Shown: piece by piece, positions 26,065 to 33,733 of the stretch | How positions within the stretch are numbered: position 1 is the first letter of the stretch | How the letters are laid out: each line of letters starts with the position of its first letter | Assembly: GCA_030596395.1 (NCBI GenBank) | Contig: JAUVKF010000022.1 | Coordinates: 1 to 42,835 of the forward strand | DNA: 42,835 bases | Reading direction: 5' to 3' | From: Chlorobiota bacterium | Lineage (GTDB): Bacteria > Bacteroidota > Bacteroidia > Bacteroidales > F082 | Made by a program: the position numbers and the translations under genes | The notes under the pieces: model-generated | The model's database searches: none | Seen by the model: the letters and a program-made list of their open reading frames with translations, nothing else | What the model was told of the DNA's origin: nothing

Positions 26065-26838
26065 ATGGAATACGAAATATTAAAAACTGCCATTGAAGAA
26101 AACATTGCAATAGTAACCATCAGCAGGCCGGAAGCAATGAATGCACTTAATACCAGATTTTTTAACGAAATGGATGATTTTGTGGCAAATATCAACGAAA
26201 GAAAAGATGTACGTGCCATGATTATTACCGGCGAAGGAAAAGCTTTTGTTGCAGGTGCCGATATTGCCGAAATGGTAGACAAAGACAGCGAAGCCGGCAA
26301 GGCTTTTTCATTATTGGGCCAAAACACATTTTCCAGTTTTGGGAAATTAAGCATCCCGGTTATTGCAGCCATCAACGGTTTTGCTCTGGGTGGAGGGTTG
26401 GAATTAGCAATGGGATGCGATTTCCGTATTGCAAGTACAAAAGCAAAGTTTGGGCAACCAGAGGTTAACCTGGGTTTAATTCCGGGTTACGCGGGTACAC
26501 AACGGCTATCAAGGCTGGTTGGAATGGGTGATGCACTTTATTTGTTAATGACGGCTGATATGATTGGTGCGGAAGATGCATTGCGCATTGGCTTGATTCA
26601 GAAGGTGGTAGAACCGGATGAATTGATGGATGTGGCGACTAAAGTCGCCGTTACGATTGCATCCAAAGGACCTGAGGCCATTAAAAAAGTAAAGAAAGCT
26701 GTAAGGTTGGGCTACGAAATGAGTCGAAATAAAGGTGAAGAACTGGAAGCTGAAGAATTCGGTTCATTGTTTGGTGAAGGAAATGAAGGAAAAGAAGGCA
26801 TGGAAGCATTTCTTGAAAAACGCAAACCTAATTGGTAG
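26065..26838 (+). CDS. Enoyl-CoA hydratase/crotonase
   Basis: This enzyme adds water to a trans-2-enoyl-CoA, or removes it from 3-hydroxyacyl-CoA, in the cytoplasm. The 257 residues have the crotonase signatures. The oxyanion hole is in AFVAGADIAEM (60-70) and NGFALGGGLELAMGCDFRIAS (104-124), and the two catalytic glutamates are E113 (GGLELA) and E133 (GQPEVNLGLIPGYAGTQ). The C-terminus has the helical end with KVVEPDEL. It heads an operon with a hydroxyacyl-CoA dehydrogenase and a thiolase. The direction (beta-oxidation or C4 synthesis towards butyryl-CoA) cannot be told from sequence. Its resemblance to short-chain Crt-type enzymes and the absence of a fused dehydrogenase domain are compatible with either. 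Confidence 0.95.
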   Translation: MEYEILKTAIEENIAIVTISRPEAMNALNTRFFNEMDDFVANINERKDVRAMIITGEGKAFVAGADIAEMVDKDSEAGKAFSLLGQNTFSSFGKLSIPVIAAINGFALGGGLELAMGCDFRIASTKAKFGQPEVNLGLIPGYAGTQRLSRLVGMGDALYLLMTADMIGAEDALRIGLIQKVVEPDELMDVATKVAVTIASKGPEAIKKVKKAVRLGYEMSRNKGEELEAEEFGSLFGEGNEGKEGMEAFLEKRKPNW

Positions 26839-26868
26839 TTTAAGACATTTAATCAATATAAAACTCCA

Positions 26869-26905
26869 ACTTTAAACTTAAGACTTTAAACTTTAAACTT
26901 TTAAA
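26869..26905. repeat. Short ACTTTAAA direct repeats before the dehydrogenase
   Basis: Three copies of (A/G)ACTTTAAA-like sequence stand in a row (about 26869, 26883 and 26890), ending at the ATG of the next gene. It is AT-only and of low information. It may keep the ribosome-binding region unfolded. Confidence 0.45.
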
Positions 26906-28249
26906 ATGACATACGAAGAAAGATTACAAAATGTATCGGTTTTAGGAGCAGCCGGGAAAATGGGTAGCGGTATTTTGCTGCTTACGGCTGTTGAAATGGC
27001 TGATCTCAAGATGAAACCGGAAAACAAAGACAAATCATTCGTCCTGAATGCCATTGATGTTTCTCCGGCAGGGCTTTCGGGGCTGATGAAATATCTGCAG
27101 GCACAGGTTCGCAAAGTTGCCGAAAAGAAAACGGTCTGGCTGCGTAAAATGTATGCTGACCGTGATGACCTTGTTGAGAATTATGACATCATTGATGAGT
27201 ACATCTTTGATGTTATGAATGTGGTAAGGCCCTCTACTTCAATGGAAGTTGCCTATCACTCAAACCTTATTTTCGAAGCCATTATCGAAAACAAGGATTT
27301 AAAAGTAAAACTGTTTTCTCAAATCAAGAATAACAGCAAAGTTAATCCCTGGTTTTTCACCAACACATCATCTGTACCAATCAACAATTTAGAAAATGAA
27401 GCCGGACTGGATGGTAAGATTCTTGGTTTTCATTTTTACAATCCGCCTGCCGTCCAGCGGTTGGTTGAGTTGATCACAACAGGAAAAACCAAAGAAGAAG
27501 TAAAAGAATTTGCATTGGAATATGCCAAGAAGCTGAAAAAAGTAATCGTTCCATCAAATGACCATGCCGGCTTTATCGGCAATGGCCACTTTATGCGTGA
27601 TGCAATGCATGGAATGGATGAAGCTGAAGCTCTGGCAGCTGAAAAGAATATCCCACTTTATAAAGCCATTTATATCATTAACAAAGTTACACAGGATTAC
27701 CTGGTTCGTCCTATGGGAATATTCCAACTGATTGATTACGTTGGCGTTGATGTTGTCAGCTTTATTATGAGCGTGATGAACCCACATCATGAAGACGAAG
27801 AGATCAGCCACAAAATGCTTGACAAAATGTTGGAACAGGGAGTGAAAGGAGGTCAGCATTCGAGTGGTGCCCAAAAAGACGGTTTTTTGAAATACAAGGG
27901 TGGACGTCCGGTTGCGGTCTGGGACACACACAAACAGGAATACGTTGAACTCGAAAAGTTCCAGAACGAATGTGAAGAGATGATGGGAAGTCTACCTGAT
28001 TCATCTGTTGCCTGGAAATCTACTTTGCGAATGAAAAACAAGGAAGAGGTGCTAGGTGCATTCTTCAATGATTTAAAACAATTGGATACGCTCGCAGCAA
28101 AACTCGCAGTTAAATATGGCCGTCGTTCCAAAGCTATTGGCGAGCAACTGTTTAACAGCAAAGTAGCCCATAGCACCGATGATGTAAACACAGTAATGCT
28201 CACCGGGTTTTTCCATGCATACGGACCGGTAAATATCTTTTTTGATTAA
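26906..28249 (+). CDS. 3-hydroxyacyl-CoA dehydrogenase, unusual 447-residue form
   Basis: This enzyme oxidises or reduces 3-hydroxyacyl/3-ketoacyl-CoA with NAD(H). The N-terminal Rossmann motif is GAAGKMGSG (14-22). The catalytic core is FTNTSSVPINNLE (151-163), GFHFYNPPAVQRLVELI (174-190, catalytic H176 and E188) and AGFIGNGHF (221-229, with N226). The C-terminal helical domain includes RPMGIFQLIDYVGVDVV. Compared with the usual roughly 280-residue enzyme it has about 60 extra residues between the first strand and the TSS motif, and a long extra C-terminal domain (from about residue 300). It is far shorter than FadB/FadJ. It lies between crotonase and thiolase genes, so its pathway place is clear though its chain-length range is not. 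Confidence 0.9.
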   Translation: MTYEERLQNVSVLGAAGKMGSGILLLTAVEMADLKMKPENKDKSFVLNAIDVSPAGLSGLMKYLQAQVRKVAEKKTVWLRKMYADRDDLVENYDIIDEYIFDVMNVVRPSTSMEVAYHSNLIFEAIIENKDLKVKLFSQIKNNSKVNPWFFTNTSSVPINNLENEAGLDGKILGFHFYNPPAVQRLVELITTGKTKEEVKEFALEYAKKLKKVIVPSNDHAGFIGNGHFMRDAMHGMDEAEALAAEKNIPLYKAIYIINKVTQDYLVRPMGIFQLIDYVGVDVVSFIMSVMNPHHEDEEISHKMLDKMLEQGVKGGQHSSGAQKDGFLKYKGGRPVAVWDTHKQEYVELEKFQNECEEMMGSLPDSSVAWKSTLRMKNKEEVLGAFFNDLKQLDTLAAKLAVKYGRRSKAIGEQLFNSKVAHSTDDVNTVMLTGFFHAYGPVNIFFD

Positions 28250-28260
28250 AAATTTGAACC

Positions 28261-29505
28261 ATGAAAAAACTAAGAAGAAAAGTATATATGACTGGTGGGT
28301 ACAACACCATTTCACTGGGTACCGGCCGTAGAGAATTCAACCCTAAAAAACCCCGACCGGGTTTAGAACACTATATCAGTGAAGCAGGAAAAGCCGTATT
28401 AGAAAAAATTGGTGGGGCCGATAATGTTGACGAATCGGTAATCGGTAACTTTATGGCAGCCCGGTTTAATAAACAGGCTAACCTACCGGGATTTGTTCCG
28501 ATGATTGATAAAAAATTACAATGGAAACCTGCTGCAAGTGTTGAAGGAGCTTGTGGTTCGGGAGGCCTCGCATTAACTTACGGGATTCGTTCTGTACTAG
28601 CCGAAATTGCTGACGTTGTACTTACATTAGGTGTTGAAGTACAAAACACGGTTAAAGCAATATACGGTGCTGATATCCTGGCTGGAGCCGGATGGTATCA
28701 GAAACGGAAAAACGGCCACGCCTATTTCTTCCCGGGACAATTTAGTGATCGTGCAGGGGTTTATTATGAGAAATATGGTTATGACCGGGCTCGAAAAGGA
28801 ATGGCACGGTGGTTTGCCAATGCCATGGAAAACGCAAGGCTCGATCCAACTGCTCAGGAATACCACAATACAAATCCTGATCCTTATGGTTTGGCATTGA
28901 AAATGAAACCCAATGGCGCTGCCTTTGTTGATCACCTCTCGGTTTTGGATTGCTCTAAGGTATCTGATGGCGCCTCAGGCATTGCCATTTGTTCAGAAGA
29001 GGGACTGGAAAGAATTGGAATTGATAAAAAAGATGCTGTTGAAGTAATGGGATGGGCACAGGTTATCCGTGATATTACCAACGATCCTGCTGATCCTGCT
29101 GAACTGGAAGCCATTCCACGTGCAGCCAAAGAAGCCATGGAAAGTGCCGGTGTAACCATCGATCAAATAGGAACCATTGAAACCCACGACTGTTTTTCAA
29201 TCGCAGGAATTCTTGCAGTTGAAGGATTGGGATTAGCCGCCAAAGGTGAAGGTGCCGACTGGGTAGATGCAGGAAACACAGCAAGAGATGGATATATGCC
29301 AATGAACACAACCGGTGGACTGATTGGATGGGGACATCCTACAGGTGCAACCGGGGTTCACCAGGCGGTAACCATCTGGCAACAACTGACCGGAAAAGCC
29401 GGAAATGCACAGATTAACATTTCTGATGACCGGCCATACGGTATGACAATCAATATGGGTGGTGACGATGTTACTGTTGTTGCCATCGTATATAAGAGGG
29501 GATAA
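28261..29505 (+). CDS. Thiolase family protein (SCP-x type acyl-CoA acetyltransferase)
   Basis: This enzyme condenses or cleaves acetyl-CoA/3-ketoacyl-CoA. The 414 residues carry the acyl-binding Cys C98 in VEGACGSGG, ETHDCFS (H309, C311) and GWGHPTGATG (H359). HDCF and the absence of the classical GxGxP C-terminal pattern place it with the SCP-x/thiolase-like branch rather than with AtoB/FadA. Beta-ketoacyl-CoA thiolase activity in the operon is therefore an inference from family and neighbours. It starts 11 bases after the dehydrogenase stop. A rho-independent terminator follows at 29524. With crotonase and the dehydrogenase it completes three of the four steps of a C4 acyl-CoA cycle. The fourth (acyl-CoA dehydrogenase with EtfBA) lies at 39.0-41.9 kb. 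Confidence 0.9.
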   Translation: MKKLRRKVYMTGGYNTISLGTGRREFNPKKPRPGLEHYISEAGKAVLEKIGGADNVDESVIGNFMAARFNKQANLPGFVPMIDKKLQWKPAASVEGACGSGGLALTYGIRSVLAEIADVVLTLGVEVQNTVKAIYGADILAGAGWYQKRKNGHAYFFPGQFSDRAGVYYEKYGYDRARKGMARWFANAMENARLDPTAQEYHNTNPDPYGLALKMKPNGAAFVDHLSVLDCSKVSDGASGIAICSEEGLERIGIDKKDAVEVMGWAQVIRDITNDPADPAELEAIPRAAKEAMESAGVTIDQIGTIETHDCFSIAGILAVEGLGLAAKGEGADWVDAGNTARDGYMPMNTTGGLIGWGHPTGATGVHQAVTIWQQLTGKAGNAQINISDDRPYGMTINMGGDDVTVVAIVYKRG

Positions 29506-29523
29506 ATGTTGATTGTAAACATG

Positions 29524-29557
29524 AAGAGCCATGCAATCCTGTGTGGCTCTTTTTTTT
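29524..29557 (+). terminator. Terminator of the crotonase operon
   Basis: AGAGCCA (29525-29531) pairs with TGGCTCT (29544-29550) and is followed by seven T residues, 19 bases past the thiolase stop. Confidence 0.85.
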
Positions 29558-29569
29558 ACCCTTCCAAAT

Positions 29570-29660
29570 TGTCATCCTGATCTCGCCTGAGGCGAGAGAA
29601 GGATCTTTATGAAACCTATAAAAGATTCTTCACTTTGCTTCGCTCCATTCAGAATGACAA
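29570..29660. repeat. GTCATCCTGA...TTCAGAATGACAA dispersed repeat, copy 2
   Basis: TTGTCATCCTGA (29569-29580) and TCAGAATGACAA (29649-29660) are near-perfect inverted ends. Inside are CTCGCCTGAGGCGAG, AAGGATCTTTATGAAA and AAGATTCTTCACT, as in copy 1 at 10543-10672. The right end carries the last codons and stop codon of the BPL_N-type gene. Confidence 0.8.
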
Positions 29661-30797
29661 ACGCTCTAAATGGTTTGCAATTTCACCTAATTTCTCTTTG
29701 ACTTCTTGGTTAGTTTCCATTTTCCAGGCTGCGCTCAAATCCGGGAGTGCATAAGTATATTCTGTTTCCAGGAGGTAATTGGCAGCTGCAATTCTTACAT
29801 CAGGAGAACTGTGTCGCAACAGGCCAATTGTCCACCTGATGGAAGGACGTGAATAAATAGCATGCAACGAATCAATTGCCGCGATAATCTCAACTTCATC
29901 ATCGGAAGACAATTTCCAAAACATCTCCTTTTCAAACTTGATTGTTTCAGGATAGTACAAAACTTCTTGCGTATATTTTTCCGGACGAACAACTGCCTCA
30001 TCATAGGAAACTAATTCATGGTTTCCGGCCCACCGCACCATACGTGGCACAATCCAGCGCATACCTGAAGTGGCTTCGGGATGACCCGTTGTCATGATTA
30101 CCCTGCCTTCACCATAATTTGCAATACCAAAGGCCGGCTTCCCAACACTTACTCCCTTGGGGTACCCCTTTTTTGTGGCAATGTCGGAAATAACAGTGGC
30201 CAAAACAGTAAATTTCGAGCTGTCAATATTGTTGTACATCGGTCCATCGTAATACTGTATAAAGGCTTGATCCATTTCTTTCAATTCCGGAAATATTTCG
30301 TCACCCTGCTTATTGGTTGTAAATGAAATTAACCCCCTACCGCGGTTGTAATAATCGCGAATACTGTGAACAGGCAACAGTTGTAGACTTGCGTAATCAG
30401 GTGTTGAAGCCAACAGGTAGCCGCCGGCACAAATTCCCACAACACCTTTGTTGGGCTGTTTTGCAAATTCTTTCACTTTGTCGGCAGCCTGCAATCCCAG
30501 GTTGTTAAATTCCTTACTGCCACTTCCGCCGGGGAAAACCAATACGTCAAGCTTATTTAAACCGCCTTGCATGATTTGCGCAGCGGAAATCTCCCTGGCA
30601 TCAATACCTCTATCAATTTTCAAAGCTTCGATGGTTTCAAAAACACAAACTGCACTGGCTCCGTTTCCATTAAATACACCCGCCCGAAGTAACTCTCCGG
30701 ATGGTGACTGAGCCTTTTTATCCTGGTACTCACATGAATTTAAACTGATTACTAATATGAGCAGTAAAAGCCAAATATTTTGCAGAACACTTTTCAT
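29649..30797 (-). CDS. BPL_N/DJ-1-like glutamine-amidotransferase-fold lipoprotein
   Basis: This is a 382-residue protein with signal peptide and lipobox SLNSC (C22). Residues 37-250 have the class I glutamine-amidotransferase/DJ-1-like fold of the BPL_N domain (N-terminal domain found with biotin-protein ligases): LRAGVFNGNGAS, LDVLVFPGGSGSKEF (83-97), and the nucleophile elbow GVVGICAGGYLLAS (C123). GEGRVIMTTGHPEATSG holds the partner His-Glu. The C-terminal 130 residues are helical with HEAT-like spacing (LRHSSPDVRIAAANYLLETEY). A cytoplasmic-type amidase domain on an exported lipoprotein is unusual, so it may bind or cleave an amide substrate in the periplasm. It starts 7 bases after its operon partner, the Ntn hydrolase. 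Its last codons (LSF and stop) come from a dispersed repeat. Confidence 0.8.
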   Translation of the reverse strand: MKSVLQNIWLLLLILVISLNSCEYQDKKAQSPSGELLRAGVFNGNGASAVCVFETIEALKIDRGIDAREISAAQIMQGGLNKLDVLVFPGGSGSKEFNNLGLQAADKVKEFAKQPNKGVVGICAGGYLLASTPDYASLQLLPVHSIRDYYNRGRGLISFTTNKQGDEIFPELKEMDQAFIQYYDGPMYNNIDSSKFTVLATVISDIATKKGYPKGVSVGKPAFGIANYGEGRVIMTTGHPEATSGMRWIVPRMVRWAGNHELVSYDEAVVRPEKYTQEVLYYPETIKFEKEMFWKLSSDDEVEIIAAIDSLHAIYSRPSIRWTIGLLRHSSPDVRIAAANYLLETEYTYALPDLSAAWKMETNQEVKEKLGEIANHLERLSF

Positions 30798-30804
30798 CCA
30801 AATT

Positions 30805-32034
30805 CTATTTAATGCTCAGGTTAAAATTATCACGATAGTAATTATAAATTTTCTCATCAACTAAATTATAGAAGTCCTGTAACTCCTTTTGGTTCAATCC
30901 ATCGTTTCTCCATTGCTCATACCTGCTGTAGCTTTCCTTAAACAACTCATCATCAAGCGGTTTGATTTTTTGCATAATTCCGGTGTTATCTGCATTTATC
31001 AAAGCATTAACATTCAAATAGTATTTGCTGTTCTTTCCCCATTTGTATGTATAACATTCATTTTTCAATGTTAAAGCAAAATCGCACAATGGGGCATCTT
31101 CGATTTTTTCATTGTAAGTAACCAAATCCGGTAATTTTTCACTATCGCTTATCCATATAGGAATAGTTACAGAAGCGAGTGGCCATCCCAAAACCGTCCA
31201 CATTGTGCTTAAATTCGGGTTTTCACCTCCTTTCACTCCTTCTACAATTACTGAAGACGAAGAACTTCTGCGTGGAATATAGTCCACAAACCACACCATC
31301 TGGTTATTACCTTTTTTTAAACCAGCATAATCCCAGAGGTTGGTCCCGGTTAATGAATGGGTCAGGTTTCTTGACGCTTTTTGAATTATGGTTTGGGCTG
31401 AAAGTTCATTGTTTTTTACTGCTTCAGAAAATACTTTGTTGGCAGTTTCGTAGCGGATATACCCTCCGCCTATGCTCGCTTTGCCTGTAAAGGAATAATT
31501 GGTTCGAATAACATAGCCATTTGGCGCAATCGCCGGGTCGTTGGCATCAATTTTAACCACCTTAAAATTACCAAGCTCAAAATAGGCAGCACCACCCTTT
31601 GCATCAATCACGCCAAAATTGGTCTCGAGGCGGGTAGGTTGCTTCAGTTTCTTTAGCATCTTCTCAAAGTCATCTATCGTTGCGCAGGTTTGAAGCGCTT
31701 TTTTTATAATCCTGCCTTCCAGTCCCGATTGCTTGATGGTGTCGTTATTAAGGTTGTAACTGGCGGAATTCATGATAGCAAAACCGGTGCTATTGTATCC
31801 AATCCAAACACTTTTGCCCAGACTGTCCTGCGAATTCACCAGGCCAACATAGGGATATTTTCCATCATCAAATTGTACCACTTTGTTATGAATTGACCAG
31901 GTGTCGCGATGTTTCCATAACAGTGGACGGCCATCTTTGGTGTATTTTCCGGAAATCACGGCAGTGGTACAGGCATAAGAATTGGAGATAATAAAACTTA
32001 AGAAAAAGATAAAAACAATTAAATAGTGCTTCAT
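30805..32034 (-). CDS. Exported Ntn-type linear C-N hydrolase (choloylglycine hydrolase/C45-like)
   Basis: I use the ATG at 32034, which begins MKHYLIVFIFFLSFIISNSYA. The frame is open to an ATG 18 bases upstream. The signal peptide ends right before C22 of CTTAVISGKYTKDGRPLLWKHRD. In Ntn hydrolases of the penicillin V acylase/bile-salt hydrolase and C45 families, the catalytic Cys must be N-terminal, so here signal cleavage would expose the nucleophile. Other supporting elements are KHRDTWS, VGLVNSQDSLGKSVWIGYNSTGFAIMNS and ETNFGVIDAKGGAAYFE. The 409 residues are typical. The substrate (N-acyl amino acid, bile salt, peptide or quorum signal) is unknown. It is the first gene of a two-gene operon with a BPL_N lipoprotein, and both are exported amide-hydrolase folds. 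Confidence 0.85.
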   Translation of the reverse strand: MKHYLIVFIFFLSFIISNSYACTTAVISGKYTKDGRPLLWKHRDTWSIHNKVVQFDDGKYPYVGLVNSQDSLGKSVWIGYNSTGFAIMNSASYNLNNDTIKQSGLEGRIIKKALQTCATIDDFEKMLKKLKQPTRLETNFGVIDAKGGAAYFELGNFKVVKIDANDPAIAPNGYVIRTNYSFTGKASIGGGYIRYETANKVFSEAVKNNELSAQTIIQKASRNLTHSLTGTNLWDYAGLKKGNNQMVWFVDYIPRRSSSSSVIVEGVKGGENPNLSTMWTVLGWPLASVTIPIWISDSEKLPDLVTYNEKIEDAPLCDFALTLKNECYTYKWGKNSKYYLNVNALINADNTGIMQKIKPLDDELFKESYSRYEQWRNDGLNQKELQDFYNLVDEKIYNYYRDNFNLSIK

Positions 32035-32126
32035 AGGAACTAATTTTGGCATGCAAAAATAGGCAGTTATCAGAAAAGCACCATTATTATTTAAAAAATC
32101 TCAATTTAATCTACCAGTCAATAAAA

Positions 32127-32531
32127 TCAAATGGACAAAATGGTTACCAGAACTGTTCTCTCCTGCCTCGGCCCGTCAAACTCACAAAAGAAAATATTCT
32201 GCCAGGTGGATAATCCAATTTTTCCATTGATTATCGGAATGGATTCTGAAGGCCCAACTATGCCAGCTTTTAAATGAGCATCTCCGTTGCCATCTTGCTG
32301 ATCATGCAGCCAAACTCCACGTGGAATTAGTTGCTGCAATAAATTCACCACATCGGTCTGTACCGAATCATCCCAGTTTTCCTGGATCATTATGGCAGCA
32401 GTGGCTCCCTGGGCATAAACATTTACCATTCCTTCAGAGACTTTTGATTCGTTAACAATTTTTTCTATCTCATGGGTAATGTCATAAAGCCCTTCCCTGG
32501 CGTGCGTTTTTAATGAAATGATCTGCTGCAT
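32127..32531 (-). CDS. YjbQ family protein (secondary thiamine-phosphate synthase-like)
   Basis: This is a 134-residue cytoplasmic protein of the UPF0047/YjbQ family. I choose the ATG at 32531 (MQQIISLKTHAREGLYDITHEIE), which matches the family N-terminus. The frame extends 36 codons upstream but without similarity and into the start of the divergent sigma gene. Signature elements are AQGATAAIMIQENWDD, the conserved GNGDAHLKAGIVGPSESIPIINGKI and WQNIFFCEFDGPRQERTVLVTIL. The family has been reported to have weak thiamine-phosphate synthase activity. The true role is not settled. The gene is close to nothing else in thiamine metabolism except thiL, 12 kb away. Confidence 0.9.
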   Translation of the reverse strand: MQQIISLKTHAREGLYDITHEIEKIVNESKVSEGMVNVYAQGATAAIMIQENWDDSVQTDVVNLLQQLIPRGVWLHDQQDGNGDAHLKAGIVGPSESIPIINGKIGLSTWQNIFFCEFDGPRQERTVLVTILSI

Positions 32532-32625
32532 TGTAAACTCTTTTTGTAAAAATATCAAGAATTGCAACCCTTCTATAACAAGATTGTCATTAAATTGCGC
32601 TGAAGGATACACATTACCGGTAACC

Positions 32626-33171
32626 GTGCAGATAGACATTCACAAAGAAATAATAGAGAAGAGCAAGAAAGGCAACAGCAAAGCACAATACCAGCTTTAT
32701 CAGCTTTATGCAAAAGCGATGCTTAACACTTGCTACCGGATGATGAACAGTCAAGCCGAAGCGGAAGATATGTTACAGGAAGCATTTACCGAGGCCTTCA
32801 TGAAACTGCACACCTTCAGATATGAATCAACCTTTGGCGCATGGTTAAAAAGAATTGTTGTTAACAAGTGTATTAATGAAATAAAAAGGAGAAAGGCAGA
32901 TTTGAATTTTGTTGAAGATATAGCGGTGTTTAGTGAAAGAAAAGAGGATGACGAAATAAATGTAGGCTTGAATGTAAAAGACATTAAAAAAGCAACGGAA
33001 AGTTTACCTGATGGAAGCCGGATGATTTTCTCATTGTATTTGCTTGAAGGCTACGACCACAGGGAAATAGCTCAAATTTTGAATGTGAGTGAGTCGAACT
33101 CAAAATCGCAATATATGCGCGCAAAAAGAAAAGTAAAAGAAATCCTGGAAGGAGGGAACTATGAAAACTGA
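32626..33171 (+). CDS. ECF-type RNA polymerase sigma factor
   Basis: This is a sigma-70 family member of the ECF group, 181 residues from the GTG at 32626 (MQIDIHKEIIEKSKKGNSKAQYQ). The open frame upstream of that is without similarity and overlaps YjbQ. Region 2 has QLYQLYAKAMLNTCYRMMNSQAEAEDMLQEAFTEAF and WLKRIVVNKCINEIKRRK. Region 4 has LPDGSRMIFSLYLLEGYDHREIAQILNVSESNSKSQYMRAKRKV, a helix-turn-helix. It is the first gene of an operon and its last codons overlap the start of the next gene by 11 bases, which points to translational coupling with its regulator. It would direct RNA polymerase to envelope genes including its own operon. No promoter of its own could be identified. Confidence 0.9.
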   Translation: MQIDIHKEIIEKSKKGNSKAQYQLYQLYAKAMLNTCYRMMNSQAEAEDMLQEAFTEAFMKLHTFRYESTFGAWLKRIVVNKCINEIKRRKADLNFVEDIAVFSERKEDDEINVGLNVKDIKKATESLPDGSRMIFSLYLLEGYDHREIAQILNVSESNSKSQYMRAKRKVKEILEGGNYEN

Positions 33172-33733
33172 TAAACTGGAGAAATTCATTATCGAAAACC
33201 GGAATGAATTTGATGAAATGATACCCGATCCGGCTATTTGGGATAAAATCCAAAAGCGGGAGCCCGAAAAAATAGCACTGAACTGGACAAAAATCCTGGT
33301 GAGGGCTGCAGCGGTTGTAGTGATATTCGTTACGTCCTACATTTTCATCGATTATTTATCCAATCAAAATAATTCAACAATGCTGGCTGAACAGGAGTTG
33401 ATGGAGCCTGGGGATGCAAAAATGGTTCAGGAACTTATTGAGGCAGACTACTATTATACATCCCAAATTAGCGAGAAAAAAGAGGAGTTTTATTGTCTTA
33501 CTGCCAACAACATTGGCTTAAGGGATGATATCAACATGGAGTTGGTTGAATTAGACAAGGTGTTTAAAGATTTAAAAGAAGACTTAAAAGATAATGCTGA
33601 TAACGAAGAAGTTGTATTTGCAATGATACAGAATTACAGAATAAAACTGGAAATTCTTGAAGATATATTAATGCAGTTACGGTCAGTAGAAGAAAATAAT
33701 GATTGCTATGAAAATGAAAGTGTTAATATGTAG
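33161..33733 (+). CDS. Probable anti-sigma factor, single membrane segment
   Basis: This is a 190-residue protein with a short N-terminal cytoplasmic part (MKTDKLEKFIIENRNEFDEMIPDPAIWDKIQKREPEK), one membrane helix (about 46-66, VRAAAVVVIFVTSYIFIDYL), and a periplasmic acidic, helical domain with heptad-like spacing. It starts inside the last 11 bases of the sigma gene behind a good Shine-Dalgarno sequence (GGAGGG), typical of sigma/anti-sigma pairs. It lacks the conserved zinc-finger motif (HxxxCxxC) of classical anti-sigma domains, so the role is inferred from place and topology. The next gene begins within its 3' end, overlapping by 26 bases. Confidence 0.7.
   Translation: MKTDKLEKFIIENRNEFDEMIPDPAIWDKIQKREPEKIALNWTKILVRAAAVVVIFVTSYIFIDYLSNQNNSTMLAEQELMEPGDAKMVQELIEADYYYTSQISEKKEEFYCLTANNIGLRDDINMELVELDKVFKDLKEDLKDNADNEEVVFAMIQNYRIKLEILEDILMQLRSVEENNDCYENESVNM

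Noticed and set aside
26869-26905. Start of a CRISPR-like or regulatory tandem array (ACTTTAAA repeats)
   Set aside because: Three short AT-only units with no spacers and no further copies. Too little information.
32518-32625. Upstream extension of the sigma factor from the ATG at 32518
   Set aside because: Those codons overlap the YjbQ start on the other strand and bear no sigma-factor similarity. The GTG at 32626 gives a standard N-terminus.
32532-32639. Upstream extension of YjbQ from 32639
   Set aside because: The extra 36 residues do not match the family, and the extension overlaps the divergent sigma gene.
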